A stretch of DNA of 5,929 bases from an uncultured Lachnospiraceae bacterium (lineage in GTDB: Bacteria; Bacillota; Clostridia; Lachnospirales; Lachnospiraceae): positions 1 to 5,929 of the forward strand of contig CATLGN010000118.1 in the NCBI GenBank assembly GCA_949935685.1, written 5' to 3'. This document shows positions 1 through 5,929 of the stretch, piece after piece (position 1 is the stretch's first letter; each line of letters opens with the position of its first letter). The notes beneath the pieces are model-generated. The model was not told the DNA's origin. It saw only the letters and a list, made by a program, of their open reading frames with translations, and did no database searches. The translations under genes were made by a program, and so were the position numbers.

Positions 1-564
1 AACAAGCCGGTAATAGATTCCGTTTCCAAATTTCTCTCCGCCATAGCTCTCGCTGATAATCCGCGCATTCAGGCGAAACAGATCATACAAAAGCTGCATG
101 ACAACTTTTCCCATCGCGTCCTGTTCGTCTTCCGGCAACAGTCCGACCCCTGTGCTCGTGGTCTTTCCCGTAATCGCCTGATCCTCCGTCAACGTATGGC
201 CGATCAGCCATCCCGCACATACGCCCAGAAAATGCTCGATCGCGTCAGGAGAAAAACGTGTCTGGTACAATTCCTTTTCAATCTCCGGAAGCGTCTTTTT
301 CCGAAACGTATCATGCAGACGCCTGTGCGTGTCAAATCCGCTGTAATTGATCGAAGCCATATAGACTTCTTCCTCCGCGAAATGTTTCATGGCGTGCTCT
401 TTGAAATATTTGATTCCTTCCTGACACACCCACTGACTTTTCGCCTCATTCTGTCCATAGATAAATAATCTCTTTAAAATGCTGAAAAGCTTTTTATGCT
501 CTCTGTCTATCACATCCACACCGGTATTAAACCGGTCCTGCCATACAAACTGACTGCCGTTCAT
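1..564 (-). CDS. Bacteriohemerythrin with C-terminal extension (3' end cut by the window edge)
   Basis: This is a non-heme di-iron protein of the hemerythrin family, which binds O2 reversibly and is thought to sense, store or deliver oxygen in the cytoplasm. The 188 visible residues begin MNGSQFVWQDRFNTGVDVID, a typical opening for the family. All seven expected ligands are present: H23 (in REHKKLF), H61 and E65 (in KHFAEEE), H80 and H84 (in HRRLH), and H123 and D128 (in GHTLTED). Ordinary bacteriohemerythrins end at about 135 residues. This one continues past residue 140 into a region (about 140–188) that includes SESYGGEKFG and YYRL and leaves the window without a stop codon. I do not recognise that part with confidence; a signalling or chemotaxis-type domain is possible. 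ATG at 564 is the only usable start, because TAG lies four codons upstream in frame. The gene lies 47 nt after the M18 aminopeptidase on the same strand, so the two may share a transcript. The hemerythrin call is firm; the role of the extension is unknown. Confidence 0.9.
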   Translation of the reverse strand, partial: MNGSQFVWQDRFNTGVDVIDREHKKLFSILKRLFIYGQNEAKSQWVCQEGIKYFKEHAMKHFAEEEVYMASINYSGFDTHRRLHDTFRKKTLPEIEKELYQTRFSPDAIEHFLGVCAGWLIGHTLTEDQAITGKTTSTGVGLLPEDEQDAMGKVVMQLLYDLFRLNARIISESYGGEKFGNGIYYRLV

Positions 565-577
565 ACTCTCATACTAT

Positions 578-583
578 CCTCCT
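578..583 (-). promoter_or_regulatory. Shine-Dalgarno site AGGAGG shared by a 3-codon mini-ORF and the hemerythrin gene
   Basis: A perfect AGGAGG reads on the minus strand. It lies 13 nt from the hemerythrin ATG (562–564), which is long. It lies only 5 nt from another ATG (570–572), which opens the mini-ORF Met-Arg-Val-stop. The TGA of that mini-ORF (561–563) overlaps the hemerythrin ATG as ATGA. This could be a coupled start, or the nearer ATG could be chance. Confidence 0.6.
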
Positions 584-611
584 GATTTCTATAAGATGAT
601 GCGATTTTCGC

Positions 612-1901
612 CTATGCTGAATAAAACTGTTCCAATACTTTTACGCCATACCACGTATCCTTCATCCCCGCCGTCTCCACTGCCGAATGCATCGCAAGCT
701 GCGGCAGGCCGATGTCCACGGACGCCATCGGCACCCGGGCCGCGGATAAATTCCCCAGCGTGGAGCCGCCCGCCACATCCGAACGATTGGCATAAGTCTG
801 ACAGGGGATGTCCGCCATACGGCAAATCTGCCTGATATACGCCGCAGAGCCGGCGTCCGTCGTATATTTCTGACTTCCGTGGAATTTGATCACAATCCCG
901 CCGTTTATATACGGCCGATTGGTCGGATCTGATTTCTCAGGCCAATTCGGGTGGACCGCATGCGCATTATCGGCAGAGATCAGGAAACTGTCCGCCACCA
1001 TCCGCAGATAGCGTTCGCGGTCCCATCCCATTCCCCCGCAGATCCGGTACAGCACGTCATCCAGAAATGTGGAGTCCGCGCCGCGTCCCGTTTTACTGCC
1101 CACTTCTTCATGGTCAAACACGGTACATATAGTAATATATGCATGCGGCCTGCTTTTTGCAAATGCGCTCACGCAGGCAAACGCACTCTGCAGATCATCC
1201 AGCCGCGGCGACAAAATAAATTCTCCCGTCCGGCCAAATATACGCCCCGGCTCCCGGACATAGAGAAACAGATCCTGTCCCAGAATCTCCGACGGTCTGA
1301 CGCCCGCTGCATCCGCAATCTCCGCCAGAAGCCACCCCGCGCAGTCCTCTCCGCCCGCCCCATATAAAGGCAGCATGTCCTTCTGCGGATTGTACTCAAT
1401 CCCTTTGTTGACCGTCCGGTTCAGATGAACCGCCAGACTCGGAATGACGAGCAGATCCCGGTCCAGATCGACCGCCCGCATGCTAATCTTTCCATCCCGC
1501 TCCACCGCAATTCTGCCCGCGACGGACAGCGGCCGGTCCAGCCAGGAGGAAAGAATCATTCCGCCATACTTCTCCGTATTCAATGTCACATACCGCTTTT
1601 CCACGCCGATCTCCGGGTTTTCCTTGATCTTAAATGTCGGAGAATCGCTGTGGGCAGCCGCCGCATGAAATCCCCGGATTTCTCCTTTTTCCGGAATGCG
1701 GAAGGCAGCCAGCGACGCTCCGCCCCGGATGACATAGTATCCCCTGCCGTATTCCGGCTTCCAGACTGCATTCTCTTTCAGCTCCGTAAAATCCGCTTCC
1801 TCCAGTATCTTTTTCAGATTGGAAACCGCCTGAAAACTGCAGGGGCTTTTCTCGATAAAAGCCAGCATGTCCGCCGTCGTCTTCCGAAATTTATGTTCCA
1901 A
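612..1901 (-). CDS. apeB: M18 family aminopeptidase (aspartyl aminopeptidase type)
   Basis: This is a cytoplasmic zinc aminopeptidase of family M18 that removes N-terminal residues, typically acidic ones, from peptides; the family forms large dodecameric shells. The 429-residue length is normal. The metal and catalytic residues are visible in order: H84 in AAAHSDSP, D235 in SPRLDDLQ, the E265–E266 pair in FDHEEVGS (catalytic base plus metal ligand), D311 in ISADNAHAVHP, and H405 in LAMHSAVET. The family block SDVAGGSTLGN is at 374–384. The start is TTG at 1899–1901: AGAGGA sits 7 nt upstream, TGA lies in frame just before it, and no ATG, GTG or other TTG falls between. The next in-frame ATG is codon 12, which would remove part of the conserved N-terminal helix. 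A small GCGA/TCGC hairpin (601–611) follows the stop codon but has no T-run, so read-through into the hemerythrin gene is likely. The substrate range (Asp/Glu or broader) cannot be read from the sequence. Confidence 0.95.
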   Translation of the reverse strand: MEHKFRKTTADMLAFIEKSPCSFQAVSNLKKILEEADFTELKENAVWKPEYGRGYYVIRGGASLAAFRIPEKGEIRGFHAAAAHSDSPTFKIKENPEIGVEKRYVTLNTEKYGGMILSSWLDRPLSVAGRIAVERDGKISMRAVDLDRDLLVIPSLAVHLNRTVNKGIEYNPQKDMLPLYGAGGEDCAGWLLAEIADAAGVRPSEILGQDLFLYVREPGRIFGRTGEFILSPRLDDLQSAFACVSAFAKSRPHAYITICTVFDHEEVGSKTGRGADSTFLDDVLYRICGGMGWDRERYLRMVADSFLISADNAHAVHPNWPEKSDPTNRPYINGGIVIKFHGSQKYTTDAGSAAYIRQICRMADIPCQTYANRSDVAGGSTLGNLSAARVPMASVDIGLPQLAMHSAVETAGMKDTWYGVKVLEQFYSA

Positions 1902-1908
1902 TACACTG

Positions 1909-1914
1909 TCCTCT
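1909..1914 (-). promoter_or_regulatory. Shine-Dalgarno site that fixes the TTG start of the M18 aminopeptidase
   Basis: AGAGGA on the minus strand lies 7 nt from the TTG codon at 1899–1901. An in-frame TGA about seven codons upstream excludes a longer protein, and no ATG in this frame has a comparable site. Confidence 0.7.
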
Positions 1915-1936
1915 CTTTCTCACATACAGATACCTG

Positions 1937-1942
1937 TTTATA
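1937..1942 (-). promoter_or_regulatory. Candidate -10 box for the M18 aminopeptidase transcript
   Basis: TATAAA reads on the minus strand in an A-rich stretch, and would give a leader of about 30 nt before the TTG start. No good -35 hexamer lies 16–18 nt upstream, so this is a weak call based mainly on position in the divergent intergenic region. Confidence 0.22.
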
Positions 1943-1968
1943 TTTTCCTTTTTGTCATGAATCAGATA

Positions 1969-1977
1969 TGGTAAAAT
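1969..1977 (+). promoter_or_regulatory. Extended -10 promoter (TGGTAAAAT) for the flavin reductase–rubredoxin gene
   Basis: TG, one base and then TAAAAT matches an extended -10 element. It lies about 33 nt before the ATG, so the transcript would have a leader of roughly 26 nt. A TTGTCA at 1952–1957 looks like a -35 box, but its 14-nt spacing is too short, so the promoter probably relies on the TG extension. The surrounding AT-rich intergenic DNA and the strong ribosome site (AAGGAG, 1995–2000, 9 nt from ATG) agree with a gene that is expressed on its own. Confidence 0.5.
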
Positions 1978-2009
1978 AGGAAAAACCAATTAAAAAGGAG
2001 AAAACTGTT

Positions 2010-2627
2010 ATGAATCCCAAAGCTATGTACAACTTAACTTACGGACTGTTCGTCCTTACCTCCGCATTCGAAGGCAGAGACAGCGGTTGCATTATCAATA
2101 CCGCCGGTCAGGTGACATCCGAACCCAATCGGATCAGTATCGCTGTCAATAAATCCAATTTTACACAGGAACTCGTGCAGAAAAGTAAAATTTTTAATAT
2201 ATCGATTTTGAGTGAAAAGGCTGACTTTTCGCTGTTCCGGCATTTCGGTTTCCAGTCGGGCCGTACGGTCGATAAATTTGCCGCTTATCCCGACTGCAGG
2301 CGCAGCGCCAACGGTTTGTACTACATCACCGCCGGCACAAACGGGTATATCAGCGCGGCGGTGGAACAGGCAATCGATCTCGGAAGCCACACGCTCTTTA
2401 TCGCTTCCGTAAACGATATGGACGTACTGTCGGACGTTCCGTCCGCCACCTACGCCTATTATCAGTCTTCGATCAAACCGCAGCCGGCGCAGACCGCCGC
2501 GCCGGGAAAAACGGTATGGCGATGCAAAGTCTGCGGCTACACGTACGAGGGCGAGACACTTCCGGCCGACTTTATCTGCCCATTGTGCAAACACCCGGCC
2601 GCAGACTTTGAAAAAGTGGTATCATAA
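2010..2627 (+). CDS. hrb: Flavin reductase–rubredoxin fusion (high-molecular-weight rubredoxin)
   Basis: This two-domain cytoplasmic electron carrier has an FMN-binding flavin reductase domain at about residues 1–150, beginning MNPKAMYNLTYGLFVLTS, joined by a Pro/Ala-rich linker (about 155–167) to a C-terminal rubredoxin (168–205). The four iron-binding cysteines are C172 and C175 (CKVCGYTYEG) and C190 and C193 (CPLCKHPAADFE). Between the two pairs the rubredoxin lacks the usual long loop; this short form is seen in rubrerythrin tails and similar fusions. In Moorella the homologue Hrb passes electrons from NAD(P)H to the flavodiiron protein FprA, which reduces O2 or NO to protect the anaerobe. 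A similar role is inferred here, but no FprA or other partner gene is in the window. The ATG has AAGGAG 9 nt upstream. The gene has its own promoter and runs opposite to both neighbours. Its last 6 nt overlap the end of the convergent alcohol dehydrogenase gene. The domain assignment is firm; the electron partner is not known. Confidence 0.9.
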   Translation: MNPKAMYNLTYGLFVLTSAFEGRDSGCIINTAGQVTSEPNRISIAVNKSNFTQELVQKSKIFNISILSEKADFSLFRHFGFQSGRTVDKFAAYPDCRRSANGLYYITAGTNGYISAAVEQAIDLGSHTLFIASVNDMDVLSDVPSATYAYYQSSIKPQPAQTAAPGKTVWRCKVCGYTYEGETLPADFICPLCKHPAADFEKVVS

Positions 2628-3803
2628 CGCGGCGCGATAGATAGCCAGCATATCCGCTTCCCGCAGTACCTTTGCGGAGCCTTTTTTCCCGCCGCTGGCA
2701 ATGCTGCACTTCTCTGCCAGTTCCCGGAGCTGTTCCTCCGTGGGATCGATACCGAGTTCATGCAGGGAGGTCGGCATGCCAATCCGGCGATAGAAATCTT
2801 CCATGGCCGCAATCCCCCGCAGTGCGGTTTCTTCCGCATCCCTGCCTGGCTCCACCTCCATCACCCGCAGCGCAAACAGTTCGAACCGATCCAGACAGTC
2901 CCAGCAGACATATCTCGCCCAGCTTCCCCAGACAGCCGCCAGACCGGCGCCATGCGCCACGTCAAACATACCGCCGAGCTCATGCTCCAGCGCATGGGAT
3001 GCAAAATCCTTTTCCCGGATGCCACAGCCTGTCAGATCGTTATGGGAGAGACTGCCCGCCCACATCACTTCCGCCCGGGCATCGTAATCTTCGGGATGAT
3101 CGCGCAAAATCTCCGCATTGCGCAGCACAGTCCGCATCAATCCTTCCGCAATCGCATCCGTCAACTCCATATGACCCCCGTTTGTAAAATACCGCTCCAT
3201 CGTATGCATCAAAATGTCGGTGCAGCCGCATGCCGTCTGATAATCCGGCAGCGTCATCGTCAGCTCCGGGTTCATTACCGCAAATTTTGCACGGCTCAGA
3301 TCGCTGGCATATCCCCGTTTGATGCCGCCTTCGTCCTTTGTGATCACGCAGGAAGCGCTCATCTCGCTGCCTGCCGCCGCAATCGTCAGCACTACGCCAA
3401 TCGGAAGACACGCCTGCGCCTGCCGTTTTCTGTCATACAGTTCCCAGACATCCCCCTCGTTTGCCACGCCATAGCCGATCGCCTTGGACGAATCGATCAC
3501 ACTGCCGCCGCCGACTGCCAGGATAAAGTCCACGCCTTCCCGTCTGCACAATTCGATGCCTTCATAGACAAGCGAAAGTCTGGGATTCGGCACCACACCG
3601 CCGAGGCTGACATACGCAATGCCCGCCTCCTCCAGACTTTTCTCAATCCGCCCCAAAAGCCCTGATTTCCGCGCACTGCCGCCGCCATAATGCAGTAATA
3701 CTTTTTTACAGCCCTGTTCCTTTACAAGCGCCCCCGTCTGTGCTTCCGTCCCTTTTCCGAACACCACACGTGTAGGCGTATAATATTGAAAATGATTCGT
3801 CAT
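2622..3803 (-). CDS. Iron-containing alcohol dehydrogenase, NADPH-dependent butanol dehydrogenase type
   Basis: This is a group III (metal-dependent) alcohol dehydrogenase that interconverts aldehydes and alcohols in the cytoplasm, in a fermenter usually working as an aldehyde reductase. Its 393 residues fit the BdhA/YqhD branch. The N-terminal nucleotide-binding half has HYGGGS at 38–43, a signature of this mostly NADPH-linked branch, and AVGGGSVIDSSKAI at 96–109. The C-terminal helical half carries the metal ligands D196 and H200 (TDILMH), H270 (ASHALEHELGG) and H284 (DVAHGAG); the 14-residue gap between the last two matches the family. The ATG is preceded by GGGAGG at a 6-nt spacing. The gene follows glgD by 78 nt with a hairpin between, and I see no convincing promoter of its own. 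It may therefore be expressed by partial read-through from the glycogen operon. It ends tail to tail with the rubredoxin fusion, overlapping by 6 nt. The exact substrate cannot be told from the sequence. Confidence 0.93.
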   Translation of the reverse strand: MTNHFQYYTPTRVVFGKGTEAQTGALVKEQGCKKVLLHYGGGSARKSGLLGRIEKSLEEAGIAYVSLGGVVPNPRLSLVYEGIELCRREGVDFILAVGGGSVIDSSKAIGYGVANEGDVWELYDRKRQAQACLPIGVVLTIAAAGSEMSASCVITKDEGGIKRGYASDLSRAKFAVMNPELTMTLPDYQTACGCTDILMHTMERYFTNGGHMELTDAIAEGLMRTVLRNAEILRDHPEDYDARAEVMWAGSLSHNDLTGCGIREKDFASHALEHELGGMFDVAHGAGLAAVWGSWARYVCWDCLDRFELFALRVMEVEPGRDAEETALRGIAAMEDFYRRIGMPTSLHELGIDPTEEQLRELAEKCSIASGGKKGSAKVLREADMLAIYRAAL

Positions 3804-3832
3804 TTGTTTCCTCCCGGTTTCCCAACAGCAAC

Positions 3833-3864
3833 AAGGCAGAAACGGTTTTACCCGTTCCTGCCTT
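3833..3864 (-). terminator. Hairpin after glgD: intrinsic terminator or attenuator
   Basis: AAGGCAG (3833–3839) pairs with CTGCCTT (3858–3864), and AACGG (3841–3845) pairs with CCGTT (3852–3856). One A/C mismatch separates the two blocks and the loop is 6 nt, giving 12 base pairs. On the minus strand the hairpin follows the glgD stop by about 17 nt and is followed by GTTGCTGTTGGG, which is T-rich but not a clean U-run. Termination may thus be incomplete, allowing read-through into the alcohol dehydrogenase gene, whose ribosome site begins only 17 nt further on. Confidence 0.65.
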
Positions 3865-3881
3865 CTATTCCGCGCTTCCTG

Positions 3882-5024
3882 TCAGACGGTTCTGAATTTT
3901 GCGATGTAAACCGGGAAGGAATCCGTTCCCTTCATTTCTTTTCCGGCTCTGATCGTCACATTTTTATCCGCCACCAGATATTCCACGCTGGCGCCCGCCT
4001 CAATAACAGTTCCCTGCATCAGAATACTGTTTTTCACCTTCGCGCCTTTTGCAATCTTAACGCCACGGAATAATACGCTGTTCTCCACTTCACCTTCGAT
4101 CACACAGCCGTCGGCTGCCATAACATTCTGAACCTTTGCACCTTCCACATAACGGGTCGGATTATCGTCACGAATCTTGGTGTAAACCGTATGGCCGGAG
4201 AACAGGGCATCCAGATTGTAATCATCCAGCAGTTTCATATTCTCGTCATAGTAACTCTTAATATCGCTGATACGCGCCACATAACCTTCATATTTATATG
4301 CCTGTACATTCAGCTTGTTCAGACGCGGAAGCAGTACGTCACGTTCAAAATATTCCTGCCCCAGAACAAACGCGCCGTTAATCAGTTCAATCAGAAGTTC
4401 GCGCCGGATTACCGAAATATTCATGGAGAAGTTCTGTACACCCGGCTCGCGGGAATTGACATAGATTCTTGTCACACGCCCGTCTTCTATATTAAATGTA
4501 TAATAGAAGCCTTTGTCATTGGACTGGGATTTCATCAGATTTTCCGGAAATTCCTGTTCGTTGTAGGCGATGGTGACATCCGCGCCTTTTTCAATATGGT
4601 ATTTGATCAACGCATTGAAATCAAAGTTTACCACAACGTTTGTATCTGCCAGTACCACATATTCTTCTCTCTGGTCCCTCAGAAAATCAAGAATACCTGC
4701 CAGAGCCCCCACACGTCCGACATACGGTTTGGATTCTTTCTCCGCGAACGGAGGGAAAATATGTAAACCGCCGTTTTTCCGCACCAAGTCCCACTCGCGG
4801 CCGGAATCCAGATGATCCATCAGGGAATGGTAATTGTTATTTACCATCACGGAAATATTGTTGATATTGCAATGGGTCATGCTGGACAAAATAAAGTCAA
4901 TCAGACGGTAACGGCTGGCAAAAGGAATAGAAGCCATCATCCGCACATTTACCAGTTCCGGAACCAATGCATCATAACTGTTGGGGAAAATAACGCCAAG
5001 AGCACTTCTACTTGATTTTACCAT
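3882..5024 (-). CDS. glgD: GlgD subunit of glucose-1-phosphate adenylyltransferase (ADP-glucose pyrophosphorylase)
   Basis: GlgD is the partner subunit of GlgC in Firmicutes; together they form the heterotetramer that makes ADP-glucose, the committed step of glycogen synthesis. The 380 residues comprise a nucleotidyltransferase-like domain (about 1–270, with [13 protein letters not shown] at 32–44 and [15 protein letters not shown] at 101–115) and a left-handed beta-helix of hexapeptide repeats (about 290–365, such as [19 protein letters not shown]). The glycine-rich nucleotide loop and AKPAVPFGG block of catalytic GlgC are degenerate here ([13 protein letters not shown], then MMASIPFAS), and the GDH-type catalytic segment reads [12 protein letters not shown]. 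This is normal for GlgD, which in studied Firmicutes is weakly active or inactive alone and boosts GlgC. The start ATG overlaps the glgC stop by 7 nt, and GGTGA sits 6 nt upstream inside the end of glgC, so the two are translationally coupled. A hairpin follows the stop codon. The identification is firm. Confidence 0.96.
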   Translation of the reverse strand: MVKSSRSALGVIFPNSYDALVPELVNVRMMASIPFASRYRLIDFILSSMTHCNINNISVMVNNNYHSLMDHLDSGREWDLVRKNGGLHIFPPFAEKESKPYVGRVGALAGILDFLRDQREEYVVLADTNVVVNFDFNALIKYHIEKGADVTIAYNEQEFPENLMKSQSNDKGFYYTFNIEDGRVTRIYVNSREPGVQNFSMNISVIRRELLIELINGAFVLGQEYFERDVLLPRLNKLNVQAYKYEGYVARISDIKSYYDENMKLLDDYNLDALFSGHTVYTKIRDDNPTRYVEGAKVQNVMAADGCVIEGEVENSVLFRGVKIAKGAKVKNSILMQGTVIEAGASVEYLVADKNVTIRAGKEMKGTDSFPVYIAKFRTV

Positions 5025-5929
5025 TGTTCTTCACCGCCTTCTACATTATTTCTCACCATGGCGTTCGGTCCGACTTTTGCACCGTCACCAATGGTCACGC
5101 CGTCGCCCACCGTGGCCACGCCGTTTTCATCTCCCGAAGGCATCGCGCCCACAACGGCGTTCTCGCCAATCGTCACGTTCTCCGCAACAATACAGTGTTT
5201 TACGACTGCGCCCGCCTTCACGACCGTATTTCCCATAATTACCGCATCTTCCACCAGCGCGCCCTTCTCGACCCGCACGCCCGCAAACAGAATCGAATGT
5301 TTTACCGTACCTTTGATACGGCAGCCGTCTGTCAGCATGGAGTTTTCCACGACTGCGCCTGCAGAAATCTTATGTCCTGTCATACCGCTGTTACGGCTGT
5401 AAATTTTCCAGTCGTCGTCAAACAGATTGATGCCGCTGTGTTCCGGATCCAGAACTTCCATATTCGCCTCCCACAGAGACGAAATCGTTCCCACGTCCTT
5501 CCAGTATCCGTCGAAGTGGTATGCATACATTCTGCGATTGTCCCGAAGCAGATTGGGGATAATATTATTGCCAAAATCATTTTCGGAATTCGGATCCGCT
5601 TCGTCTTCTTCCAGATATTTCTTCAGGATGTCCCAGTTAAAGATATAAATGCCCATGGATGCCAGATTGGACTTGGGATTTTTCGGTTTTTCCTGGAACT
5701 CGGTAATCCGGTCGTCATCGCCCGCTACCATCAGACCGAACCGGGAAGCCTCATCCCACGGAACTTCCATAACTGCCACGCTGAACTCCGCATCCTTTTC
5801 CTTGTGGAATTTCAGGAAATCATTATAATCCTGTTTGCAGATCTGGTCGCCGGAAAGTATGATCACATACTGTGGATCGTACCGCTCAATAAAAGAAATA
5901 TTCTGATAAATCGCATTGGCCGTTCCCTT
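5018..5929 (-). CDS. glgC: GlgC, glucose-1-phosphate adenylyltransferase (5' part outside the window)
   Basis: GlgC is the catalytic subunit that joins ATP and glucose-1-phosphate to give ADP-glucose and pyrophosphate for glycogen synthesis. The last 303 residues are visible. The frame is open to the window edge and its first codons read [20 protein letters not shown], a conserved GlgC stretch, so the true start lies beyond 5929. Recognisable blocks, numbered from the edge, are [11 protein letters not shown] (25–35, catalytic Asp D28), RFGLMV, FQEKP (glucose-1-phosphate site), [11 protein letters not shown] and GYWKDVGT. A beta-helix of hexapeptide repeats follows (roughly the last 120 residues), ending in EGGEEQW. 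The catalytic segment is unusual: GlgC normally has GDHIYKMDY, but here H, Y and M are Q, C and Q. The catalytic Asp and the downstream substrate motifs are intact, so I expect an active enzyme. The gene overlaps glgD by 7 nt and is the upstream member of the operon; promoter and start codon are not in the window. Confidence 0.96.
   Translation of the reverse strand, partial: KGTANAIYQNISFIERYDPQYVIILSGDQICKQDYNDFLKFHKEKDAEFSVAVMEVPWDEASRFGLMVAGDDDRITEFQEKPKNPKSNLASMGIYIFNWDILKKYLEEDEADPNSENDFGNNIIPNLLRDNRRMYAYHFDGYWKDVGTISSLWEANMEVLDPEHSGINLFDDDWKIYSRNSGMTGHKISAGAVVENSMLTDGCRIKGTVKHSILFAGVRVEKGALVEDAVIMGNTVVKAGAVVKHCIVAENVTIGENAVVGAMPSGDENGVATVGDGVTIGDGAKVGPNAMVRNNVEGGEEQW

Noticed and set aside
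196..468. Plus-strand open frame (90 codons) antisense to the hemerythrin
   Set aside because: It overlaps the codons for the conserved iron ligands on the minus strand, and its own translation has no recognisable features.
601..611. Short GCGA/TCGC hairpin after the aminopeptidase stop as a terminator
   Set aside because: It has only a 4-bp stem with a 3-nt loop and no T-run on the minus strand, so it is too weak to call.
1952..1957. TTGTCA as the -35 box of the rubredoxin-fusion promoter
   Set aside because: The 14-nt spacing to TAAAAT is too short for the major sigma factor; the extended -10 explains the site better.
1425..1979. Plus-strand open frame (184 codons) antisense to the 5' half of the M18 aminopeptidase
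   Set aside because: No family features and a low-complexity basic composition; the opposite frame carries the conserved metal-binding residue H84.
2034..2594. Minus-strand open frame (186 codons) antisense to the rubredoxin fusion
   Set aside because: It is a shadow of the real gene, with no motifs and no ribosome site of note.
2760..3665. Long plus-strand open frame (301 codons) inside the alcohol dehydrogenase gene
   Set aside because: It is fully antisense to a gene with clear family motifs, its translation is rich in Arg, His, Pro and Cys with no recognisable domain, and it follows from the codon bias of the real gene.
4191..4766. Plus-strand open frame (191 codons) antisense to glgD
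   Set aside because: It shows no domain, and the glgD frame on the other strand is continuous and conserved.
5018..5866. glgC starting at the GTG at 5864–5866
   Set aside because: That codon is an internal Val just before LSGDQI; conserved GlgC sequence continues upstream in frame to the window edge, so the gene is truncated there rather than starting.

Overview
The window reads as ordinary chromosomal DNA from an anaerobic Firmicute of the class Clostridia. Lachnospiraceae or a close relative is the best guess. This rests on a paired glgC–glgD ADP-glucose pyrophosphorylase operon, a flavin reductase–rubredoxin fusion (high-molecular-weight rubredoxin), an NADPH-type iron alcohol dehydrogenase, an M18 aminopeptidase and a bacteriohemerythrin. 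Shine-Dalgarno sites are purine-rich and of the Gram-positive kind. The assignment comes from gene families and sequence style, not from a database search.

Layout from left to right. At 1–564 (minus strand, cut by the left edge) lies a bacteriohemerythrin with all seven iron ligands and an extra C-terminal region. Upstream of it and in the same direction, 47 nt away, is an M18 aminopeptidase (612–1901, minus), which starts at TTG. A 108-nt divergent intergenic region (1902–2009) separates that gene from a flavin reductase–rubredoxin fusion (2010–2627, plus), which has an extended -10 promoter. This gene converges on an iron-containing alcohol dehydrogenase (2622–3803, minus), and the two reading frames overlap by 6 nt at their stop codons. 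A short gap (3804–3881) holds a strong hairpin. Next come glgD (3882–5024, minus) and glgC (5018 to beyond 5929, minus, 5' end outside the window). glgC overlaps glgD by 7 nt.

Functionally, glgC and glgD make ADP-glucose for glycogen synthesis, almost certainly as one complex. The alcohol dehydrogenase behind them probably disposes of reducing equivalents by reducing aldehydes. The rubredoxin fusion and the hemerythrin are both linked in anaerobes to handling oxygen or nitric oxide. They are transcribed in opposite directions and are separated by the aminopeptidase, so a shared role is only suggested.

I saw no mobile elements, CRISPR arrays, tRNA or rRNA genes, or phage genes. No stretch of more than 300 nt lacks a gene. 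I found no clear evidence of an undescribed system. The most notable points are the uncharacterised C-terminal region on the hemerythrin, a three-codon mini-ORF overlapping its start, the altered active-site motif in GlgC, and the transcript-end arrangements around the alcohol dehydrogenase.
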